Source: Opitutaceae bacterium (lineage in GTDB: Bacteria; Verrucomicrobiota; Verrucomicrobiia; Opitutales; Opitutaceae). From it: 64,000 nucleotides of DNA. Position 1 is the stretch's first letter. Every line of letters starts with the position of its first letter. This document shows, one piece after another, positions 15,493-23,220 of the stretch. Position numbers and translations under genes: made by a program. The notes under the pieces were generated by a model. It ran no database searches and had not been told where the DNA came from. It was given only the letters and a program-made list of their open reading frames with translations. The stretch is taken from the NCBI GenBank assembly GCA_028280945.1, contig JANQKV010000055.1:1-64000 (forward strand). Reading direction: 5' to 3'.

Positions 15493-16749
15493 ATGACAGC
15501 TCGCCTTTCTCAATCGAAATGCTCCACCTACGGTGCCCTTATGTGTATGTTCGCATTCGCACTTCGCGGACAGGTGGTCGACTCCGCGGTCCCCGGGATC
15601 ATGGACACAGGCGGCACCTCCGGCAGTCCCGCCACCTACATCATCGGTGATACCTCCGGCTACAACTGGGCCCTTTCCGATACCGGCGATTCTGTTGTCC
15701 GGGTGGGAAACACCACGGACTACAATCAACTCACGATTCAGAACGGCGCGACCGCCAATTTCGAAAACGCCGCAACTCGCATCGGAAGCGCCAGTGGTTC
15801 CGACCACAATTCGATCACCGTCACGGGAGTAGGCACTTCATTAACGAATGGAGGAGAGTTTATCGTTGGCAGTTCCGGATCCAATAACTCTCTGACAGTG
15901 TCGGCTAGCGCTACGGCTGCGACAGCGGAGATCTATATTGGGGTTGGGTCGGGCACCTCGGACAACTCCCTCCTCGTAACCGGATCGGGTTCCGATCTGA
16001 GCTCAAGCAACGCCATCAACGTTGGCTTCCGCGGCACCTCTCATTCACTCACCATTTCCTCGGGAGGAACTGTCTCTTCCGCCAACGGCCACGAACTGAC
16101 ACTGGGATGGAGCGATGGAAGTGCCTCCGTCGTCGTTACAGGGAGTGGATCTACCCTAACCATTGGGTCTTATATTCGAGTAGGCCAAGCTGGAGGTGGA
16201 AACAACTCCATTTCCGTTCTGGATGGTGGCAGTCTGAGCCTCGGAAGTGATTTGGCCATGCACGACACAGCCAACAATTCGCTGTTGATTAATGGTTCTT
16301 CCTCAAGCGTGAACCTCAGCGGCATCCAACTGGGAACGGTTTCCACTGCCGGCAATACAATCACAGTATCCGATGGTGGCATATTGCAGAACACCCACAC
16401 AACTTTCACAGTAGCAAGTGGAAGTTTCCTTCGGATCGACGATGGTTACATCGCCTGGTCAGGCGATCATGAGTCCGACTTCGCTTCCTTCATCAGCGGA
16501 AGCTCGATTCAAATTTCGGACGGCGCAGGGGGTTGGATGACAGCCACTTCCGAAGACCTTTTCTATGACTATTTCAACGGAGATGATACCGCCGCCCAAG
16601 CGTTCTCCGGCTACTCCAACCTGGGCAACTTCACCATCATCGGGCTCGCGACTGCAGTGCCCGAACCTTCTGCTTGCGCGACGGCCCTGGGCGGAATTGC
16701 GCTGGCCATGGGGATGATCCGACGGAAACGTGAATCTGCCAAAGCCTGA
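15493..16749 (+). CDS. PEP-CTERM surface protein with autotransporter-like repeats
   Basis: Exported protein of 418 aa. The N-terminus has a signal-like hydrophobic segment (YGALMCMFAFALRGQ). The middle, about residues 45-330, is a low-complexity Ser/Gly/Thr/Asn beta-repeat region with recurring phrases of the type NSLxVTGSGS and LTISSGGTVSS, as in beta-helical adhesins. The C-terminus is a standard PEP-CTERM sorting signal: VPEPSACATALGGIALAMGM, then RRKRE. Such proteins are processed by exosortase and placed on the surface or in extracellular polymer. No exosortase lies in the window. A terminator follows at 16827-16853. Confidence 0.9.
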   Translation: MTARLSQSKCSTYGALMCMFAFALRGQVVDSAVPGIMDTGGTSGSPATYIIGDTSGYNWALSDTGDSVVRVGNTTDYNQLTIQNGATANFENAATRIGSASGSDHNSITVTGVGTSLTNGGEFIVGSSGSNNSLTVSASATAATAEIYIGVGSGTSDNSLLVTGSGSDLSSSNAINVGFRGTSHSLTISSGGTVSSANGHELTLGWSDGSASVVVTGSGSTLTIGSYIRVGQAGGGNNSISVLDGGSLSLGSDLAMHDTANNSLLINGSSSSVNLSGIQLGTVSTAGNTITVSDGGILQNTHTTFTVASGSFLRIDDGYIAWSGDHESDFASFISGSSIQISDGAGGWMTATSEDLFYDYFNGDDTAAQAFSGYSNLGNFTIIGLATAVPEPSACATALGGIALAMGMIRRKRESAKA

Positions 16750-16826
16750 TCTATTCTGCCGCTAAGCTGAAAAAGAGACGGACCGTTTTCGAAAAAACCG
16801 AATAAGCATTATCTCTCCATGATGGA

Positions 16827-16853
16827 AGCCGCTCCACCCGTGAGCGGCTTTTT
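16827..16853 (+). terminator. Rho-independent terminator after the PEP-CTERM gene
   Basis: Stem AGCCGCTC (16827-16834) pairs with GAGCGGCT (16842-16849) and is followed by TTTTT. It separates this gene from the convergent RND pump gene. Confidence 0.85.
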
Positions 16854-16868
16854 GTCCATCGGAAGGGT

Positions 16869-19800
16869 TCAGGACTGTGCCGGTGCGGTTGAGTCCGGAG
16901 GCGCCTTCGCTGCATCGGGCTTCGCCTTGGCGTATTCACCTTTATCATACACCCAGGCGAAGAACTTGCGGACATCGTCGAAGATCAGCGTCATCGTCGG
17001 GATCAGCAGCAGGGTGATCGCCGTCGCGAAGACAATGCCCCAGCCCAGCGATATCGCCATGGGGATCAGGAACATCGCCTGCACACTTGTCTCAAACATG
17101 AGCGGCAGCAGGCCGGCAAAGGTCGTCAGCGACGTGAGCAGGATCGGGCGGAATCGTTTCACCCCCGCCAGACGCACGGCCTCACCCAGGGGCATGCCTT
17201 CCCGCACCCGACGATTGATGAAATCCACCATCACCAACGAGTCATTGATGACGACCCCCGAGAGCGCCAGAATTCCCAGCAAGGACAACATGGTGACCGA
17301 AGCCGCCGGATTGTTGGCCGCGCCGATGAGCCCATACACACCGTCCATGATCCGGTGGCCCAGCACTGCTCCGACAATGCCGAAGGGAATGGCCGACATC
17401 ACAATGAAAGGCTGGAAGTAGCTTTTGAATGGAATGGCCAGCAAGACGTAAACCGCGATCAGCACGAAAATGCAGCCGTAAAGAAATTCCTCGTTGTTGT
17501 CGCGGGTCTCCTGGGCCCGTCCCTGCAGGCTGTATTGCACCCCCGGGTGATCGCGCAGGATCTCCGGCACCACAAAACTGGCCATCTCCACCTCAATCGC
17601 CCCCAAGTCGACCTGATCAGGATCACCTTCCGCAGTCACCCGCACAATCCGGTTGCGATCCACCCGTCGAATCGCCGGCAGGGCTTTGCCCGGCACGACT
17701 TCCGCCACCTCTTCAAACGGCACTTCGGTGCCATCCTGGGTGCGGATCATCATGCGATTGAGCGCCGCTAACGAGCGTCGCGATTCGAGCGGATAACGCA
17801 CCATGACCCGCACGTCATCGCGGCCACGTTGAATGCGCTGCGCCTCCGCTCCAAAAAACGCCTGCCGCACCTGCGAAGCCAGGTTTTGAGCGGTGAGGCC
17901 CAGGTTCGTGGCCTGCGGTTTCAGCTCGAGCTCCAGCTCCTGGTTGGCCGACTCAAACGAATCCTGAATGTCATAGAGCCCGGGATACTCTGCGAGCTTG
18001 CGCTGAATCTTTTTCGAGACCTCCACCAATTCGTCGATTCGCGGGCCGACCAACTGCAGGGAAAGGGCGCCGGTTGAGCCCCGGGCAAACGTGAAGTTGA
18101 GCTGCTCGGCCTCGGGCACCGGACCCACTCGTCGCCGCAAATCAATGGTCACTTCCCGGCTGCTGAGCGGGAAGGTTCCATCCTCATCGGTCATCAACTC
18201 CACCACAACCTCCCCCTGCTCGGCTACGCCGGTCTGGGCACGCCCGCGGCGAAAACCCGCCCCGAAGGGCTGTCCGCCGGAGGTGGCAAAAATATTGGCA
18301 ATGATTTCCTGGCCATATTCCTCCCGTAGATCCGCCTTCATCGCCAGGGCTTGGCGCTCGATGTGACGGATGATTTCATCGGTCTGCTCTATGTTGGTGC
18401 CGACCGGCATCTGCAGGGTGATGGCAACCTGGTCCCGGGGGATGCTCGGAAAGGGCGTCCACCGAATCCAACCGGTGAAAATGGCTCCCGTGAAAATGAC
18501 AAACAGTCCCAAAAACGTCGCGAGACTTGCGTAGCGGAATCGCAGGACCCGATCCAGAAACGGCCGGTAGAAACGCAGGATAAACCGTTCCAATCCCTCC
18601 GCGAAAAAACGCTGCCCACGCATCAGCCAGTTCTGTGAACCGGCCTGGGACAGGCTTTGCGAGTGCTTGAGGTGGGCCGGCAGAATCAGCTTCGACTCGA
18701 CCAATGAAAACATCAGCACAGGGATTACGACGATCGGGATCTGTTTGAAGAAATTGCCCCGGAATCCGCTCATCACCGACAACGGGTAGAACGCAACCAT
18801 CGTGGTCAGCACCCCGAAGACCACCGGCACCGCAACCTCCTGCGTACCCTTGATCGAGGCCGTGAGTGAATCCTCCCCGGCCTGCATGTGCTGGTAGACG
18901 TTTTCCCCCGTGACGATCGCGTCGTCGACCACGATGCCGAGCACCAGAATGAACGCGAACATCGTGATCAGGTTCAGCGTCACGCCCCACAGGGGCAGCA
19001 GGAAAAAAGCCCCGCAAAACGCAATGGGCACCCCCAACGCCACCCAAAAGGCGAGGGAGGGCCGCAGAAACATCGAAAGCACCACCAGCACCAGGCAAAA
19101 GCCCATGATCGCGCTGTCCGTGAGGGTATCGAGCCGGGCCTGGATTCGCTCCGAATCGTCCTGCCAATAATCGAGGGTGATGCCCGGCGGCAGGGTTTCC
19201 GCTTTTGCCGCGATGAACGATTTCACCGCGTCACCAATCTCGAGGATGTTTTGGTTGCCGGTCCGGAACACGTCGATGGCCACGGCCCGCTCGCCGTTGA
19301 ACTGGGGATACACCGGAATCTCGTCAAAGCCGTCGGTCACGGTGGCCACATCCGCCAACGTCAGGCGGGTCCCGTCCTCGGTTGTGATAATCGTGACCGC
19401 TTCATACTCTTCCTGCGTGTAAGCCTGCTGGGAAGTGCGCAGCAGCACGTTGCCGCCTTCGGAGCGGATGCTGCCAGCCGACAAGTCAATCGAATGGGTC
19501 CTGATCGCCCGCACCATCTGGTCAAACGTGAGCCCATACTTGCGCAGATCGCTCTCCTGCACTTCCACGGAAATCTCGTAGGGACGCACCGCCTTGAGGG
19601 AGGCGATGGTGACCTCCGGCAGGCCCGAAATCTCATCCCGCAGGTCTTCGCCCAGGCGCTTCAACTCCCGTTCACTTAAGTCCGCCGCCACCACCACCGT
19701 GATCACCCGTTCCCGGCGGTCGGCAATGTTGATCTGCGGTCGTTCCGCCTCGGTGGGAAACGTTCGGATCGTCGCCACCCGGTTGGTCACATCGTCCAGT

Positions 19801-20117
19801 GCCTCGCCCAGGTCATACCCGTCGTCGATTTCCAGGTTCACCGTGCCGCCGCTGGCCGTGGCGCGGCTCTCCATCTCCTTGAGGCCCTCAAGATCGAACA
19901 ATACTTCCTCCAAGCGCACAACAATCGCCTCTTCCACTTCCGTTGGGGTGGAGCCGCGATACTGGACCGACACACTTATGATCCGGGAGGGATAATCCGG
20001 AAACTCCTGCAGGATCATCTTGCTCCAAAGCGAATAGGCCCCGGAGCCAATGACCGCCGCCATCAGGATGTTGGCCGCCACCCCGTTGCGCGTGAACCAC
20101 TCGATGATTTTATTCAT
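16869..20117 (-). CDS. RND-family efflux pump inner-membrane subunit (AcrB/HAE1-like)
   Basis: Proton-driven RND transporter of 1082 aa, the inner-membrane engine of a tripartite efflux system. It starts MNKIIEWFTRNGVAANILMAA, the usual N-terminal TM. TM4 has the proton-relay pair in VLGIVVDDAIVTGENVY. The two large periplasmic loops carry typical phrases (VEEAIVVRLEEVL, YSLQGRAQET), and the C-terminal half repeats the TM block (LSGVVINDSLVMVDFINR, FRPILLTSLTTFAGLLPLM). Length and duplication fit HAE1 pumps. Last gene of the operon, 19 bp after the adaptor stop. Substrates (drugs, solvents, lipids) cannot be read. Confidence 0.95.
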   Translation of the reverse strand: MNKIIEWFTRNGVAANILMAAVIGSGAYSLWSKMILQEFPDYPSRIISVSVQYRGSTPTEVEEAIVVRLEEVLFDLEGLKEMESRATASGGTVNLEIDDGYDLGEALDDVTNRVATIRTFPTEAERPQINIADRRERVITVVVAADLSERELKRLGEDLRDEISGLPEVTIASLKAVRPYEISVEVQESDLRKYGLTFDQMVRAIRTHSIDLSAGSIRSEGGNVLLRTSQQAYTQEEYEAVTIITTEDGTRLTLADVATVTDGFDEIPVYPQFNGERAVAIDVFRTGNQNILEIGDAVKSFIAAKAETLPPGITLDYWQDDSERIQARLDTLTDSAIMGFCLVLVVLSMFLRPSLAFWVALGVPIAFCGAFFLLPLWGVTLNLITMFAFILVLGIVVDDAIVTGENVYQHMQAGEDSLTASIKGTQEVAVPVVFGVLTTMVAFYPLSVMSGFRGNFFKQIPIVVIPVLMFSLVESKLILPAHLKHSQSLSQAGSQNWLMRGQRFFAEGLERFILRFYRPFLDRVLRFRYASLATFLGLFVIFTGAIFTGWIRWTPFPSIPRDQVAITLQMPVGTNIEQTDEIIRHIERQALAMKADLREEYGQEIIANIFATSGGQPFGAGFRRGRAQTGVAEQGEVVVELMTDEDGTFPLSSREVTIDLRRRVGPVPEAEQLNFTFARGSTGALSLQLVGPRIDELVEVSKKIQRKLAEYPGLYDIQDSFESANQELELELKPQATNLGLTAQNLASQVRQAFFGAEAQRIQRGRDDVRVMVRYPLESRRSLAALNRMMIRTQDGTEVPFEEVAEVVPGKALPAIRRVDRNRIVRVTAEGDPDQVDLGAIEVEMASFVVPEILRDHPGVQYSLQGRAQETRDNNEEFLYGCIFVLIAVYVLLAIPFKSYFQPFIVMSAIPFGIVGAVLGHRIMDGVYGLIGAANNPAASVTMLSLLGILALSGVVINDSLVMVDFINRRVREGMPLGEAVRLAGVKRFRPILLTSLTTFAGLLPLMFETSVQAMFLIPMAISLGWGIVFATAITLLLIPTMTLIFDDVRKFFAWVYDKGEYAKAKPDAAKAPPDSTAPAQS

Positions 20118-20136
20118 GGGATTGATGGGTCAGGGA

Positions 20137-21588
20137 CTAGTTGCGTCCGGGCAGGTCGATATCGTTGGCCGCCGCCCAGGCCCGCAGTTCCTGCATCGCC
20201 GGACGCATCTGCGAGCGATCGCCGCTTTGGGCCGCTGCCATGGCGGCATCGATCCTGGTCTTCAACTCCGCCGGGAGCGGCTTCTCCGCGGGAATCGCCG
20301 CCAGGACTGTCGCCATAAATCCTCCCGGTCCCCCGCCTGCGCCACCCGCAGTCCGGGGAGGACCCCGGCGCTCAACCGGCGCCGCCTGCACCTCTGCTTC
20401 AGCCAGCGCCGTGCTCTCCGCGACAGCCTGGACGGGATATTCCTCCAAGGCCAGGGGGACCTGCGTGAGACACAGCATGTCACCAACCTCCAGGCCCTCG
20501 CCAATTACGGCGACTTCGTCCGTTTCCCAGACCAAGGTCACATCGCGCCTTCGCAGCACGTCACCCTCCCCGTTCGAGTCCACCAGCAGGACATAGGAGT
20601 TCTCGCGGATCAGATTGCGCGGCACCACAAAAACATCCTCCAACACCCGGCCGGTGATCTCCGCCTCGACAAACGAGCCCACCTTCAGCGGGGGTCGGCC
20701 GGACTCGGTGCGCCCGTAGGGGTTGCGCACTTGGGCGACAACAAACAGTTGCCGACTCCGCACGTCGACCGCCCCTTCGCTGCGCACAATGCGCCCGCGC
20801 CAGCGGTGGGTGTCCCCCGCCACCGTCCACGACAACCGCACCGGAGGGCCTTCGGTGTAGTTGGGATTCTCCCCCCGGTAGATGGCCGGCAGGTCCAAAT
20901 AGGAAAACTGGGTGGCCGTCAGGGGCAGCCGCACCTCGGCAAAATCAACCGCGTAGATGCGCGCCAGTTGGTTGCCCGGGGACACGAATTGCCCGACATC
21001 AACGCTTTTCGACAACACGCGCCCGGCAAACGGAGCCCGAATTGACGTGCGGTCGAGATTGACCTGGGCCGTGCGCAGGCGGGCTTCGGCGGATGCCGCC
21101 GCAGCCGCAGCCTGGCGCAATTGCGGCTCGCGCAGGGTCAAACGCGTGGCGGGCTGGCCGGGATTGAGGCGTTCCCAGTCCCGCTTGGCCTGGTCCGCCC
21201 GCGCCTGCTCCTCGGCGAGACGAAGCTCGGCCTGGGCGTAGTTGGCTTCAGCTACGATCAGCTCGGTTTCATAGTCACTCCGGTCGATCTGCCCGAGCAC
21301 ATCACCCTCTTCGAAAAACCCGCCTTCCCTAAAGTTGGGACTGATGGCCACAATCCGTCCTCGAACTTCCGGAATCAGCGTGCTGGTGGTGCGGGCCCGC
21401 ACCGTGCCCTGCGAGGAGAGCAGGATCTGATAGTCTTCCCGCTGGAGTTCGCGCACGACCACCGAGCGCGGCGGGGCTTGGAATTCGCGCCTCGGTGGTT
21501 CCTTGCGAAAGATGATCATCAAGGCCGTGATGCCGACGGCGACACCAAGAATCACGATGGGCAGGAGAATCTGCAGGGCTCGTTTCAT
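20137..21588 (-). CDS. RND efflux periplasmic adaptor (membrane fusion protein)
   Basis: Periplasmic adaptor of 483 aa that bridges pump and outer-membrane channel. One N-terminal TM (ILLPIVILGVAVGITALMIIF). The lipoyl/hairpin region has GTVRARTTSTLIPEVRGRIV and a coiled hairpin rich in Ala/Glu/Arg (EANYAQAELRLAEEQARADQ). TSIRAPFAGRVLSKSVDVGQ is the second lipoyl half. Beyond the usual end there is a Gly/Pro linker (GGAGGGPGGF) and a 70-residue helical tail (LKTRIDAAMAAAQSGDRSQM), which is unusual. The gene begins 9 bp after the stop of the outer-membrane factor gene. Confidence 0.93.
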   Translation of the reverse strand: MKRALQILLPIVILGVAVGITALMIIFRKEPPRREFQAPPRSVVVRELQREDYQILLSSQGTVRARTTSTLIPEVRGRIVAISPNFREGGFFEEGDVLGQIDRSDYETELIVAEANYAQAELRLAEEQARADQAKRDWERLNPGQPATRLTLREPQLRQAAAAAASAEARLRTAQVNLDRTSIRAPFAGRVLSKSVDVGQFVSPGNQLARIYAVDFAEVRLPLTATQFSYLDLPAIYRGENPNYTEGPPVRLSWTVAGDTHRWRGRIVRSEGAVDVRSRQLFVVAQVRNPYGRTESGRPPLKVGSFVEAEITGRVLEDVFVVPRNLIRENSYVLLVDSNGEGDVLRRRDVTLVWETDEVAVIGEGLEVGDMLCLTQVPLALEEYPVQAVAESTALAEAEVQAAPVERRGPPRTAGGAGGGPGGFMATVLAAIPAEKPLPAELKTRIDAAMAAAQSGDRSQMRPAMQELRAWAAANDIDLPGRN

Positions 21589-21597
21589 ACGGAAAAA

Positions 21598-23031
21598 TCA
21601 GCGGGCTTCAGCGTTCTCGACGGTGAAACCACCGCCGAGGGCCAGGTAGAGGTTTATGCGGCTCTGGATGCGCCGGTTGGTGACTTGAATCAGGGTGCGC
21701 TGGGCGTTGATCGACCGCCGGTCGGCGTCCAGCGCGGTGGTGATGTCCGCCAGGCCGGACTCATATCGCTCCCAGGCCAAATCTCCGGCCGCGATGGATT
21801 CCTCGGCGGAAATGCGGGCGGCTGCCAGTTCACGTTCGAACGACCCCTGCTCCTCAAGCGTGTCCTCGACTTCACTGAACGCCTGCAGAACAACGTTGGT
21901 ATAATTGGCCACGGCCTGACGCTCGAGGGCCTCGGTGCGGGCCGCGCCGGCGCGAAGGCGCCCGCCTTGGAAAAGGGGCTGGGAAACACTCCAAACCCGC
22001 GACCAAACGCGTCGCGAATCCAGGTCCAGCAGGTCGCCAATGTCGGTGGAGTTGGTGCCGCGCGTGAGCGTGACTTCGAAGTTCGGCAGCATGGCCTTCC
22101 GGGCCTCGTATTTGCGCTGCTGGGCGGCAGCCAGGTCCCGCTCAGCCGCGACCACGTCCGGCCGGCGCAACAACAGGTCCACGGGCAATCCCGCCGGCAC
22201 CGTCGAATCAAGGTCGGGCCAGGTGTGGGTTAACTCCAGTTCGGCGGCCGGGTAACGTCCCAGCAACAATTCCATCGCGCGCAGGGCATCCTGCCGTTGC
22301 CGCAGGGCCGCTTCGTAGCTGCTGCGGGCGCCCGCCACATTGGCCCGAATCAGGCGAACCTCGAGGGCGCCGCCAATGCCCCGTTCGAACCCTTCCTCCA
22401 CCGTGCGCTGGTTCGCCAAAAACGCCTCCAGGGTCCGTTCCGACAATTCCAAAACCGCCTGGGCTTCAAGGGCCTGATACCAAGCCTGGGCCGTCCTCCC
22501 AGCGATGGAAAGGCGTGTGGCCTCAAAATCAGCCAGCGCCGCCTCGGCGTCAGCCAGGTCTCCCCGATAGCCGTTGCGCAGCTTGCCCCAGAGATCGATT
22601 TCCCAATTGAACCGTCCGTTGAGCCCGAAGGTCCGCGCTGTAGGGGTTTGCTGGATACCCTGGGCGGCGTTGCGACGGGATTCGTTTTTCGAGGCGGAGA
22701 GACCCAGGGTCGGCCAGATTTCCGCTTGGCCCAACCGGGTGCCGGCCAAGTCGGCGTCGCGCCGGGCCGCCGCCGCCAGCAGGGAAAAATTATGCTCGAG
22801 AGCCTCCGCCAGGATGGCCTCCAGCTTCGGGTCGGAAAAGTCCGCCATCCAGGACTGCGGTTCAAATGCGCTTCCGGCGGCGGCGTTTGCCCAGCGCGCC
22901 GGCACCTCGATGCCGATCTGGTCCTGCTGGGATTCGGGGGAGGAGACACAGCCCGCCAACAGCGAGAAGACGACGAGGCCGGACACGGTGACAACCCGTC
23001 GGCTCTTGAGGGGTGGGATGAATTCGATCAC
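21598..23031 (-). CDS. RND efflux outer-membrane factor lipoprotein (NodT/OprM family)
   Basis: TolC-like channel of about 477 aa. The N-terminus VIEFIPPLKSRRVVTVSG is followed by a lipoprotein signal with lipobox SLLAGC, so it is lipidated in the outer membrane. Repeated coiled segments typical of the family are visible: NFSLLAAAARRDADLAGTRL, GRFNWEIDLWGKLRN, and LLLRRPDVVAAERDLAAAQQ (the conserved RPDV motif). GTG 23031 is chosen as start. The frame stays open to 23337, but the extra 102 residues look non-coding and would run into the divergent GH78 gene. It is the first gene of the operon, so expression is probably driven from 23032-23220. Confidence 0.9.
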   Translation of the reverse strand: MIEFIPPLKSRRVVTVSGLVVFSLLAGCVSSPESQQDQIGIEVPARWANAAAGSAFEPQSWMADFSDPKLEAILAEALEHNFSLLAAAARRDADLAGTRLGQAEIWPTLGLSASKNESRRNAAQGIQQTPTARTFGLNGRFNWEIDLWGKLRNGYRGDLADAEAALADFEATRLSIAGRTAQAWYQALEAQAVLELSERTLEAFLANQRTVEEGFERGIGGALEVRLIRANVAGARSSYEAALRQRQDALRAMELLLGRYPAAELELTHTWPDLDSTVPAGLPVDLLLRRPDVVAAERDLAAAQQRKYEARKAMLPNFEVTLTRGTNSTDIGDLLDLDSRRVWSRVWSVSQPLFQGGRLRAGAARTEALERQAVANYTNVVLQAFSEVEDTLEEQGSFERELAAARISAEESIAAGDLAWERYESGLADITTALDADRRSINAQRTLIQVTNRRIQSRINLYLALGGGFTVENAEAR

Positions 23032-23220
23032 GCGGAAGTTGGGAGTCGTTGGACCAGAACAAAGACGTGTAACCACGGTGCCCGGTAACGCAAAAGTGTA
23101 TTCCACGGGAGATACTTGTCCGTCCCGCCCCCAAGTCCGTTGTGATCGCGGGATACATGGATTGGCAATGGACCTCGCGTCGGCCGGTTCTATGGTGAAT
23201 TGCCCCATTTCACATACTCC
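23032..23220. promoter_or_regulatory. Divergent intergenic region between the RND operon and the GH78 gene
   Basis: This 189-bp gap must contain both promoters, reading left into the efflux operon and right into the rhamnosidase. I could not identify convincing -35/-10 pairs or a clear operator. Confidence 0.4.
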
